From Zopfochytrium polystomum (taxonomy: Eukaryota; Chytridiomycota; Chytridiomycetes; Chytridiales; Chytridiaceae), in contig JAIVFJ010000051.1 in assembly GCA_025765615.1 (NCBI GenBank), forward strand, positions 1-64,000: 64,000 nucleotides of DNA, given 5' to 3'. This document shows, piece after piece, positions 27,011 through 37,296 of the stretch. The position numbers and the translations under genes were made by a program. The notes beneath the pieces were generated by a model, which did no database searches, was not told the DNA's origin, and saw nothing but the letters and a program-made list of their open reading frames with translations. Positions within the stretch are counted from its first letter, which is position 1, and each line of letters starts with the position of its first letter.

Positions 27011-29136
27011 TCAAGGAGCAGAAACAGCCAAAGTCAACGCGTTCCAAAAGTTGCACTTGGCTGTCCTCACATTGTCCACCTCCACGGCATAGCTGCCCGC
27101 GGCGTCAATCCTCAGCCTTTGTCCCCCGCCGACGCCGAGCGCGGTGGAAAACTCATACTTTGGCCACGCGACGGTCTGCCCCTTGTAACCGTCGACGCCC
27201 TTCCTCCCCGCCGCCTGGGCAAAGAACGTCCACGCGCTGACAATCTCCCTCGCCAGCTGCGTCTCGTTCGCCGAGACGTCCGTGAGCGGCGCGGCGAAGG
27301 TGTACGGCACCTCGTACGAGTGGGCGACGCCGCCGATCAGCTGCGACTGCGGGACGAAGGCAGGGAGGTGGTTGAAGCGGTAGCGGAAGACGAGCGGCTT
27401 GCCGTCGGCGGGGTCGACGGCCTTGGAGAACTGCGAGAAGGCGTCGGCGACGCGTTGCGAGGGGCATTGGATCGCCACGTCGCCGATTAGGTCGGAGCCG
27501 GCAAGGAACGGGGCGCCGGCGGCGCCAAAGGCGGTGTTGGCGTAGCTGGCGAGCGGGTACAGCGTGTAGGCGGTTTGGACGTAGGCTGTTGGGAGGCCCG
27601 GGAACAGGGACGGAAGGAGGGCGTTATATTGGGCGGCGGTGACGGCGGTGTTGAAGTAGGTGCCTTCGTCCGTGTTGGTGCCGATCAGGAGGGGGATTTG
27701 CTGGAAGTCGCCGGAGAGGAGGCGCTTCTGCGGGTTCACGGGGATGTAGTCGCCGTCGACGTAGGGGCGGAAGGAGGCGCCGTTCGCGCGGAGGAAGAGC
27801 TGGGCGGAGCGGAGGGTGTCCGTTGGCAGGCTTTGGAGGCAGGTAAGGTTCTTGCATCCGGTCACGCCCGGACAAGCCGGCGGTGATCGTTCCGTAGACC
27901 GTTGTCCAGTTGAAGGTGAAGCCAAAGTGGACGCCCGACGATTCGAGGATGGCGGCGTCAAACAGAGGAGCCGAGTTGCTCGCAGGAAGAGTGGCCGTCA
28001 TGTGGTTGGCCAGGGAGCAGCTACCAGCAGACTGGCCAAAAGCAGTGACCTTGCTAGCGTCACCGCCAAAGAGTCCAACTGTTTTTACGGACCCAGCGGA
28101 ACGCAGCAACCTGGTCTTTGAGACCGGCGTTGGAACCCCCTGCAGCTTGAATTTCAGGAGAGGCAAGGAATCCAAAGACTCCGAGTCTGTAGTTGAACGT
28201 CACCACAACCACATCCTGGCCAAGCTCGACGGAACGGTGGACCAAGGTCGAACCGTTGAAGGCACTGTTGCTTGAGCTACCAGAGTCAAAGTTTCCGCCA
28301 TAGACGTAAACCATGACAGGAAGCTTCGCTCCTTTTGCAATACTTGCGGGCGCATAGACGTTGATCGTAAGGCAGTCTGTATTCAAAAATTCGAATTCCG
28401 TTGGAAACTGTTTTCTTTTAATAACGATTAACTCATTTCCTTACCTTCAGACTGGCTGAACGGGTTGGTTGCGGTAAAGTTTTGAACACAGGTAGGCCCA
28501 AAGGAAGTTGCGTTCATTTCGCCCGAGGTCTTTAGTAATTGGCTGGGGTGGCATGAACCGAAGGCTTCCGATTGGCGGCTGGGCATAAGGAATTCCGAGA
28601 TGCACACGGACTTTGATGTCGTCGTTGTAGGGCGAGAATGTGAACCCAGTGAATGCACCCTTGGAAGTAGGCAAAGAAAGAAGGTTAGCGCTTGAAGAGG
28701 AGTGGAGAGAATAACTTTACAAATACTCACATAGTCGAGCTTGATCCTGTTTGCATCTTGCGGTACAGAACCGTCGTCTTTGTCAGAGTACGAAGACGGC
28801 CCGGACGATGAGCCGCCACCGGGAACTGCGGATGTGTAGTCGGTGACGTAGTCGTGAGTGTCGGAGCAGCCCAAGCTAATGGACGGAACGACGGGAGCAG
28901 ACAGGGTGATGTTCACTTGAGGCGCCGTGTCGGAGGAATCGCCATAGCTGTTTTGGGGCTCGCATCTGCGAAGGGGTTTGGGCTGTTAGACGGTGTGGGT
29001 GGGGGCAGGGCGGCTCCGAAGGGGAGGGAAAACAGGATGCTGCTTACCCCTTAGCGGGTGAGGCCAGGATCTGAGCAGCCGGTCCCCAGGCGAGGGCAGC
29101 AACGGTAGCAGTAACGGCGACGACGGACTTGAGCAT
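27011..29136 (-). CDS. Secreted type-B carboxylesterase 2 with three single-base frame breaks
   Basis: Tandem paralogue of the esterase downstream. Exons on the complement: 29048-29136, 28731-28965, 28445-28659, 27011-28376. The signal peptide begins MLKSVVAVTATVAALAWG; a Ser/Gly-rich segment follows in exon 2. The catalytic motifs are GQSAGS, GTNTDEGT and GVAHSYEVP. Against its paralogue, exon 3 has one extra base (GGG at 28522-28524) and exon 4 has two (A-run at 28082-28086 on the minus strand; GGG near 27866-27868). Discounting these three bases restores uninterrupted homology and makes exons 3 and 4 exactly as long as in the paralogue. As written, translation stops early. Either the assembly has three inserted bases or this copy is a very young pseudogene. 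A GATATATTAG element 37-46 bp before the start may be its TATA box. Confidence 0.75.
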
Positions 29137-29302
29137 GTCTACTAGTAGCTACTCCTCCTTCTCGTCGCGAGTCTAATATATCCCTTCTATTATGTCTTGT
29201 TTCTATGTGGGGAGAACGGAGGCTGCGCAAACGGGGGTTTTTTTTTGCTTTATGTTCTTTCGCCCTCCATCTCTGTCTCTCGCTTTCTCTTTCTCTCTCT
29301 CA

Positions 29303-29334
<32 letters not shown>

Positions 29335-30489
29335 CTCTCTCTCTCTCTCTCTCCGTGTCCCAGTCTTTGTTTTTCCCTCTTTTCCCTTCTCCCATTTTTC
29401 TTCCGCTTTTTGATCTGTTGTTTTTTTTTTTGCTGTTTTCACAACTCTCTCTCTCTCTCTCTTTCTCTCTCCCTCTCTGCTTAAGCAACATTCCCTTGCC
29501 GAAATTTTTAATCAATTGCGCCCAAAAAGGAAATGTCGTGTGATAGTTTTTCTCCGTGTGCAAACAAAGAAAAAAGCTCTGAGCGCAGTTCGGCAATTAA
29601 GGGGGGCGTCTCTCTGTCGCTCTCCTTCTCGTTCGATTCCAAAATTATGCTGATGGAGCGGATATATTTTCTGCTTGATTCTTCATTTTTGCCGACGGCG
29701 CCACGTCTTCGTTTTTGTTTTTCTCGGAAACCGACGTGTGACGACATCGCTGGGCTCAAGGTTTGTCTCAGTTGTCTTCGCCACTGCATCCGAAACCGAA
29801 ACCACTTCTTCCTTCCTTCAGCGACTTTCAGAGTGCCACTCCCCCACTGCGAAGTACGGCCACGCCCGTTTTCCGTTACCGCTGCGCACTCAACCGGGCG
29901 TCGGCAAGTAGCTCCATCGAATGCTCTGTTCATAAGGGACGCCGGCGGCCTTAATCATAATTCTTTGTTCCTGGGTGTGAGTTGTAGTCGTGGCACCAGC
30001 CCTGCTAAAATTTGTAGGAGCATCCCATATTGAAGACTAATCTAAAGATTAAGCGGAGATGCACTTTAAAGGGAACGAGAGACCGATCCTACACTTTCGT
30101 TTCTGACTGAACAAAACAAAAAAAAAAAAAAAAAAAAAAACGTGCGGCGCGACACAAGCCGCCGTGGTCACCGATTCAACCCGCAGCCGCCTTCTCCCTC
30201 CCTCCCCCTTCGTCCGCGAAAGCTTCGCTAAATTCCTCGCTGAGGTGATTGGCGGGCCGGTGAAAAAGGCGCTCGACTTCAAGGGAAAAAGGGGAAGAAG
30301 CGGCTAAAGCAAATGAGCCAACCGGCTGCCGCCGGAGACGCGAGAAGTGACGTGAAAAGGCTTGAACGGAGGGGGCCATGGGCCTCGCTGAAGGCGGCGA
30401 CAATGAAGGGGAAAGGAGGAGACGACAGAAGCGGATAGGGCAGAAGAGCCAAAGGGCAAAAAGTTCGAAGAAGCACGAATATAGAGTTT
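29137..30489. other. Low-complexity intergenic
   Basis: Contains CT/CA tracts at about 29287-29354, CT tracts at about 29443-29480 and an A-run near 30117-30140. Open frames are short and compositionally driven. I see no gene. Confidence 0.5.
29173..29182 (-). promoter_or_regulatory. Possible TATA box of carboxylesterase 2
   Basis: GATATATTAG on the minus strand, 37-46 bp before the ATG at 29136. That would leave only a very short 5' untranslated region. The position is plausible but the match is imperfect. Confidence 0.35.
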
Positions 30490-30496
30490 ACAATCG

Positions 30497-30502
30497 TTTA
30501 TT
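30497..30502 (-). terminator. AATAAA polyadenylation signal
   Basis: AATAAA on the minus strand about 240 bp past the last clear micro-exon, at a natural end for the candidate transcript. Confidence 0.4.
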
Positions 30503-30685
30503 CATCACCCAATCCCAATCTCGCTCCCACTTCCCCACTTCTTCACTCCACTCTAGTCAGCCTTAAACCGCCGTGCGAAAAAATCAACAAAAAGTGAAAG
30601 AAAAAGCGTACTCACATCTAGTCCGGCGTCGGTGTGTTGAGTGGAGAGGAAAAGGCGAATACAGAGAGGAAGAGAGAGCGAGCTA

Positions 30686-30728
<43 letters not shown>

Positions 30729-30741
30729 AAAGAGCACGCAC

Positions 30742-31195
30742 CTTGGGGATCCAAAGGATCTACACTCAAGCCTGAAAGAGAAGAAACAAAACATGTGAAA
30801 GAGTAAAAAAATGAAGACGCACCTCAACCCGATCTGACAAAAAAAAGAAAGTGAGAGGGCAACGGAAAAACCAAAGACGCACCTGAGCCGGGTGCTGAAA
30901 AAGGGAGAACAGTAAGGCGAAGTAGAAGAAAGGGACGTACCTCAAATCGAGGCTGAAAGGCAAAAAAAAAAGTGAAAGGTAACGGAAAAGCAAAAGACGC
31001 ACCTCAATCTTTGGCGCTGAAACAAATACAAGTGAGTCGAAGAAGAAACGAAGAACGTACCTCAAACCGAGGCTGAAAGGCAAAAAAAGAAAGTGAGAGG
31101 AAACGGAAAAACAACAGACGCACCTTAATCGGCCGCTGAAAAAAGGAGGACAAGTAAGGCGAAAAGAGAAACAAAGGACACACCTCATACCGAGG
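30742..31195 (-). repeat. Tandem ~60 bp micro-exon cassettes
   Basis: Eight diverged cassettes spaced 57-73 bp apart. Two types appear to alternate: segments like CCTCGGTTTGAG (31184, 31061, 30941) and a more variable type (31124, 31003, 30883). This gives a dimer period of about 120 bp and suggests growth by duplication of a two-exon unit. Confidence 0.75.
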
Positions 31196-31639
31196 CTGAA
31201 AGAAAAAGATTGAGAGAGAACAAAGCAAAAGATCCCCCTCCAACCAACCCCAAACAAAAAAAAAAAAAAAAAAAAAAAAAAGGAAAGAGGAAAGAAGGGG
31301 GAGGGGTACGCGACCGACCGACTAGCGGAAGTCTGTGGTGATGAAGAGAACGGATATAGGAGGGGAGATCGGAGACGCGAATGACAAACATGGACTCATC
31401 CTCCCAAAGCCCGATTGTGGCGTGCCGTGCCGCTGCCGTCTGCCGTGCCGTGCCGACCGCATCGCGCTCCCTGCGATTGTCAAGGTAAGGTAAGAGGTGA
31501 GGTGAGGTCGGGGTTGAAAGTGGCGCAGGGCGGGAAGAAGGAGGAAGGAGGGCGAGGAGGGAGGGGGAAGGGAAGAAGGGGCGGGGCAAAGCCGGGGGTG
31601 TTTATGTGAAAAAACAGCGCAGGGGGTGGGGGAGGCCCG

Positions 31640-31647
31640 TATTTATA
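31640..31647 (-). promoter_or_regulatory. TATA box of the micro-exon unit
   Basis: TATAAATA on the minus strand, one of the clearest TATA boxes in the window, correctly oriented and placed upstream of the micro-exon array. Confidence 0.5.
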
Positions 31648-34600
31648 CTTGGGAGGGCGGCGACGGGCGAGGAGCCAACAGCGAAACAGCGAGACAGCGA
31701 GAGAGCGAGACAGAGCGCTCCTCTGGAGCGAAATGAAACAATTGCAAAAAACAAGAAAATCCAAATGAAAAGTGAATATTCGAAAACAAGCAAAAACGAG
31801 TCGCGGCCAGGTTTTTCGAGGGGTCAGTCTCTAGCGGCCGACCAGCGTGCCACTGGTTTCGCGTCGCCAAATTCCTGCTTTTCGTATATATATAAAATGC
31901 AAAAACAGGAACAAGAAAAAAAAAATGATGCTGACATGTCACAGGTGCTGGACACATCATTTCAGGCTCCGACCGACACACGGTCTGTCTGGCGGTCTCT
32001 CGTCTCCGGTGTGTCTGTCTGTCGGTCTGCCCCCCAGTGTCCGCATATGTCCGGAAGGTCGGTCCTAGAGAGAGAGCGGCGGGCTCGAGCGTGCGTGCGT
32101 GCGTGCCTGCAAGCAGACTGGGGGCCGGAAGGAGGGCTTGATTGGGCGCGCTCGATCTGCTTGCGAGCAGCGCGTGGAGGAGATCCGCGAGCCTGCCTGC
32201 ACGCCTGCACGGACCGCGTGGGGGCGTGGATCTGCATTCATGCGGCTGTGTGCATGACCGCGGACTGCGAGGCCGGATGACTCCATCTTGGAAATATGCA
32301 ACCGTCCTTCAGCTGTCAGCTGCCTGCCCAGTTAACTCTCCCTTCTCTCCACATCCGCAGAAATCGCAAGTCTTTTCGAGGCCAAGTGACGTTCCCGCGT
32401 AACCCCCTTTGACCGCCGAGTCGCCATACTCCAAATTCCCTCTCTTCATCCAGTGATTCCAATGGTTTCATCGTTAGGACCGCGAGCTACCGTTTCTATC
32501 CAAGAAGCTTGCGTTGCCCTATCTAAACACTGGCAATGTTTCGCCTTGCATATCCCGAAGTCAGCATAACCGAAGCGCGAGACACAGGCTGGAGCCGACA
32601 ACGCGAGTCCCAAGCGAACCAGTTCTTGGTTCAATGTGTCCAAGGGACAAGGCTCCGCCGCCGTAGTTTTCAACGCATCCAACACAAAAGCTCGGCGTTC
32701 AGGCCAGACGAGGCCGCTGCCGACGGCGCCACCATTCTTGGGCGAGCTTCCCTTTTCCGGAGACAACCGTCACTGCGCTAGTACTGGTCGTCGAAAGCAT
32801 ATGCGGCGTTCCCGAAATCGAAATCATGTTCGACCAAGGGATGAAAGCATCCTCCTGTGCGTGTGCGCGAGGCCGTGGCTCTTTCGGTCATACAACCACT
32901 CTCTGTCTCTCAGACTCTTGTTGAGAAATGGAAAGACTCCCACAACATAGCTATCTCCCCTTTCTCCGGTCCTCCCCGCTGCGGGCAATCATCACAGCGG
33001 CGAAGCCGACGCCATCGCAACCAACTCTGCGGCGTTCCTCGAAAACGCGACGCCACCCAGCCTCTCCCACTGTGCCAGAATCGTTGCGGCGGCGACCGTG
33101 GCAGAATCGCCGTCGCGTGGGCTCGTCGATGACGAGAATGGATTAGGCTGATGGTGTTATCTTTCTTTATATGTGGTATGTATTCAGATAAGAAACACTG
33201 CTTCGAGTGATCGGGCCAATCCAGCCATTCCCCGTTCGTTCGAACCATCATCGTTGGATCTTCCAGCTCGTTCGCTCGACTGATCGACGGTGAAGAAACT
33301 CCACACTCATCAGTAGACAAAGCAGTTTGCCACATGCAGGAACGACATCTGGCTGGGGCACAAGAAACACTGTTTGGCCTAACCCTCAAGGACAGCAACA
33401 CGTATTTAATCGACACCAGTTTTGAGTATTTATCGGATCACTTGAACAGGTTCTCAACACCGCAAACGTTCCGGATTTTACTAACAGGACTGACAAGCGA
33501 GGGAGAACACCGGGAGATCGCATTCCAAGGAACTACAGGAGTCGTTTGTTGGTTTGAGCGTTAACCAAAACCGTATCTTGTTTTGTTCGAAGGTATTCTC
33601 GGCTTTCAATTTCTTCCGTTCCCGGCACCTTCTTCCGGTCGATCGTGGTCATTCAGTTACATTCATTGCTATTTATTTCGAGTTTGTTGAACAATCGGAG
33701 AAAGACAGCTTCGAGTCGTCAAAGCTGGATTTCACCTCAACACCACACGCCTCATATTGATTTTTTCGACGGCCATCCAGCCGTCGCCGTTTCTTCGGTC
33801 CATCATCGTTGGATTCCTCCAGCTCGTTCGCTCGACTGATGGACGGCCAAAGAAACTCGATGCGGATCAGTAAACCACGTCAGCGAAGCAAGCTTGACAG
33901 CAGGAACGGCACCTGTCTGAGGCGCAAGAAACACTGTTTGCCTCGCCATCGATGACAGCAACACGGAATTATTCGACACCAAGTTTGAGTATTTTCGAAG
34001 CACGTACAGAAGCTTTCAGCACCTTATCCAATGCAGAGGTTCCTTATTTTGCTATTCAGGATTGACAAGCAGGGAGAAGCACACAAGGAGATCACATTCG
34101 AAGGAAGTCTGACAGGAGTCGATTCAGGAACTGAGGTCTCGGCTGAAAGAATCATCTGATGAGTTGGATTACGAAGACGAATTCCGCAACTCGGTAAGGT
34201 GCAGCGCTCTATATGTATGCGACCGGCTGTGTTGGTCGTCAGAATCAGGCAGACACTCGCTTAGTCCAACGAGGGGAAGTCAACGAGTTGAAGATTGGAA
34301 GAGAGCGGGGAAACCAGCTGGGGAGGAGAAAAAATCTAGGCAGCCGACGAAAACTGTGCCAAAGACGGGAACAAAACGACGTTACTGAGTTCTAACAGGA
34401 AACGGGACGCTTCGTGTGCCTAAGCACTACTCGGCGAAGCCGGGGAGATACGCAAACGGCTCAGCGTACGAAGCGCAGCGACAGATCCACCACAAGATTT
34501 TTCTACTGTAACTCGGCGTGACAGTATTGGCCAAACACAACAACCTTGAAGCCGGCCTGGTACCAACAGTAAGGGAGCTACCATTTTGATCAGCCCGCTG

Positions 34601-34780
34601 CTCCTTGAGGGTTTTGTTCAATAAAACGAGCTCCCACTACTGTTAGGATCGATAAGATGTCTTCAACTTCTGAAGTGGGCGAGGGGTTTGGGGTCACCCT
34701 TGCCTAATCACTAAATTAATTGGAACAAAAATAATAGAGTTTAACTTTTTGGAATGTGCTGGGAAAACTTGTGACGCCTC
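31648..34780. other. Gene-poor region
   Basis: About 3.1 kb without a gene I can defend. A minus-strand frame at 32446-32766 has a somewhat protein-like composition but no recognisable family and no ATG. The stretch 31980-32250 is rich in GTCTGTCTG- and GCGTGCGTGC-type sequence. A diverged direct repeat lies at 33246-34121 (listed separately). Confidence 0.45.
33246..34121 (+). repeat. Diverged direct repeat, about 300 bp per copy
   Basis: Copy 1 is about 33246-33543 and copy 2 about 33801-34121. They share blocks such as CATCATCGTTGGAT, AGCTCGTTCGCTCGACTGAT, GCAAGAAACACTGTTTG and GACAGGAGTCG, with many substitutions and indels between. Copy 1 keeps an open frame of about 75 codons; copy 2 does not. 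It may be the remains of a duplicated gene or of a mobile element I cannot name. Confidence 0.65.
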
Positions 34781-37192
34781 TTACAACAGAGGGAATAAGT
34801 AAGAACTGATCAAGCTTGTTCCACTCCAACTGAGTCCGGTGTTCTCGCCCCCCTCAACTGCCACTCGTACCGCCTGCGCATTGGCCAGCTCCGAGGCTCT
34901 CGCTCGCGCGGCTGCCGCCCCCTTCACGCGCCGCTTGTGCTTCGAGCCAGAGATATGGATCGCCCACTCTCGTGCCCCGTGCAGCACGCGCGGAGGCTTT
35001 CCAGTCGCCGGGTCCACACAGATATGGCACTCGCGACGGGCCCAATCAGTGTTGGTCGAGCTGCCGAACCTAGCTGGCATGACCGGGGCTGGGCTTTGCT
35101 GTCCCGTCGCGTCTCCTTCGTTCGTTCGCAGGAGACTCAGCGTGAGAGGCGTTGTCGGGGGTGCGACGCCGGTGCTGAGGAAGTCTTGGTAAAATTTTGA
35201 TGTGAGAAAGGAACGAGCCAGTCTCCAATAGATCATCACAAACCAACCAGTTGCGATTTGAACACCAATTTCTTGCACCTGTTGCTTCCACTCGGAGACA
35301 TCTGTAATTGGTTCAAATTGAGCGACGCTTTGAAGTTGGATAATCGTGCGGAAAAATTGCAGCAGAAGCAAACAAACCTGATGAGTTCAAGGTGTAAAAC
35401 CCTAGTTGCCGATCCGCGGGTGATGACAAGTTCTTGCTTGTGTCGTTGCCTTGAAGGCAGCGGGGTGCCAATTTGTTTCTTATCCAAGAAACTTGCTTCC
35501 GTGCATACCTTCTTGTAGCCGACTTCATCGACTCGAGGCCTTCCACCTTTAATTTTGTCGCCAATGGATCCTCTTCGGCCCCAGATTGCTCGATAAGGCT
35601 CAAGTACGGGTCGAATTCTTTAAAGCCTGGTTTACAAAGAAGAAAAATCGTTTGCTCTACGAAGAAGTATCGCAAGTAGATGTTTACCGATCGCCTGCAT
35701 GATTCCTCGTGTGTAGTCAATCTGAAGCTGCGCTTCGCCACCGTTCGAGTCCACTGTAGCTCCGACGATCTGCCCCGTTCGAACTCTTTTTCGCATGTCC
35801 CTAATCTCGTCAAAAAGACCTTGCTGAGCCGAAGTAATGAGCGGTTCTGTACGTCAGCTGTTTTCGCCAACCTGAATCATTTGGTCTACTCGAGAATCCA
35901 AGCGTGGATCGAGGGATTCGTTTTCAGCCCACAACCAGAACACGCCAGTGTTCCATCTGAGTTCTCGAGAAGGTTTAAGCCTTTCAATGAGAGTGCGGGA
36001 CCAGTGCTTTCACCTTAAACGTCCCCCGCCCTCGTCCTTTTGATTAGAGAGTATTTCAGAATGGGGCCGGCCGGTTTGCAAATACACTTGCAGGCTTCTT
36101 CGTATCTTCCTCCACTCGTTCGGATGCCACCTTTCCGCCATTACTTGTTCACATGGAGTGCCGCAGTCAGTCACAAGAAAGCACAGCCCGAAGCCCCTTC
36201 ATTGATTACTACCTGGATCCACTTGTCGAAGAAGATCTCGCATAGAAGCTATTAAATGCCCGTCCGGAGCACCGGCATTCTCTCTGGAATCTGTTTCCCG
36301 CGAGCGCCGCCTGAAGCTTCGATGCAACTTCCGTCGGTATGGACGGATGGGCTTCGTTACCCCTGTCGACGAGCCCTGGCGCAATCTCTCCATTTTCCGA
36401 CGCGGTCTTCCCTCCGACAAGAGAAGAATCCCATATGGCTGCTTGCACGTAGTAGTGAGTCCCACCAACGAGGATGGGTACTTTGCCGCGGTTGTGAATG
36501 TCTCGAATCTTTCGGAGTTTGCAAATAAGGGAAAAAAAAGCGAAGCCGCTGGTCAGACTGAAAATCCTCTGGCGACGAGAAATTAAGTCGCATCAACGGA
36601 CCTTTTCCAAAGCATCCCGTTCAAACTGTATGACCGAATATTCTGAGTCTGTAGGGTCAACAAAGTCCGAGCAAGGTGGTGCGGCGCGGCGGCTCGCTCC
36701 TCGGGCGTGACTTTGTTCGTTATTATATCTAGTCCTTTGTAAACCTAGCCGGTTTCTGGGTAAGGGGCAACTCTATTTTGGTAATTGGTAAGTTTCACCT
36801 GCATTGAATCTGCGTTGATAATCTCTCCGCCTCACACTCTTCGCCAGCTCAATGGCAAACAGCGACTTCCCGACTCCCGTGGTCCCAATCACCACGAAGA
36901 CGGTAAGGCCCGTGGCGGCGTTACGTGGAAGTTCGGCGGCTCCAGCGGTTGGTTCCGGCTCGTTTGCCATGCTGCTGAAGGACGACCGTGCCGACTGGTG
37001 TTGTGCAAGAATGCGTCTTCTCGGGGCCGTTAAGAGCAATGCTGACGGACTTGCGACAGATGCAACGGCGATCTGTTGAAAATGCTTTGCTGCCGGTCTC
37101 GAGTATTGGTTAAACTTTGGGAAGTTGGATTGCGCTCTTGGTACGAAGAGGTAAGATGGGGTTGAGCGCAGGAACTTCTGGACAAGTCTCAT
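34781..37192 (-). CDS. MOD5: tRNA dimethylallyltransferase (MOD5/TRIT1), with frame breaks
   Basis: Exons on the complement: 36799-37192, 36602-36745, 36213-36509, 36014-36143, 35872-35956, 35688-35823, 35378-35626, 34781-35301. It transfers an isopentenyl group from DMAPP to adenosine 37 of tRNAs. Motifs: P-loop GTTGVGKS, IINADSMQ, VYKGLDII, VPILVGGTHYYVQAAIW, ERWHPNEWRKIRRSLQVY, DYTRGIMQAIGFKEF. The C-terminus carries a matrin/U1-like zinc finger (CHICVDP, then AIHISGSKHKRR) as in eukaryotic members. A first ATG at 37192 gives a presequence rich in Arg/Ser; a second in-frame Met (MANEPEP) lies just before the P-loop, which fits the dual mitochondrial/cytosolic starts known for yeast Mod5. 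As written the frame breaks several times in the first three exons (near 36820, 36722, 36673, 36480, 36268), while exons 4-8 are clean. Confidence 0.85.
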
Positions 37193-37296
37193 CAGGCACG
37201 ATCTCGCATGACAAGTGTCGCGGGGCGATCGTGTGGGTACCACACTTAAAAATACATTTATTTTCGAACCTCAGCGACCCGTCCGCTCAATCCCGC

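Larger units (their letters stand above)
30490..31647 (-). other. Candidate transcription unit built of tandem micro-exons
   Basis: On the minus strand a TATAAATA box (31640-31647) is followed by about 300 bp of GC-rich leader, then a 114 nt candidate intron (31196-31309). Next come at least eight very short exon-like segments flanked by strong splice signals, a 63 nt candidate intron ending GACTAG near 30556, and an AATAAA signal at 30497-30502. The segments are 31184-31195, 31124-31135, 31061-31072, 31003-31016, 30941-30952, 30883-30894, 30824-30834 and 30742-30771 (12, 12, 12, 14, 12, 12, 11 and 30 nt). Each is preceded by a pyrimidine tract plus CAG and followed by GTGTGT, GTGCGT or GTACGT. 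The introns between them are 44-52 nt, and those I inspected carry YTNAC-type branch sites. No long open frame spans them. I infer a spliced non-coding RNA or a short-peptide gene; function unknown. Confidence 0.55.

Noticed and set aside
27860..28524. Programmed +1 frameshifting as the explanation of the breaks
   Set aside because: The sites share no common slippery codon or stop and lie mostly in or near short homopolymers, which fits base-calling error better. It stays an open alternative in the findings.
30742..31260. Regularly spaced repeats resembling a CRISPR array
   Set aside because: The repeats are degenerate, contain splice-like signals and sit among spliced eukaryotic genes; no cas genes are present. 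A micro-exon array explains the spacing better.
32446..32766. 107-codon minus-strand frame in the gene-poor region
   Set aside because: No ATG start, no splice partners I could join and no recognisable domain.
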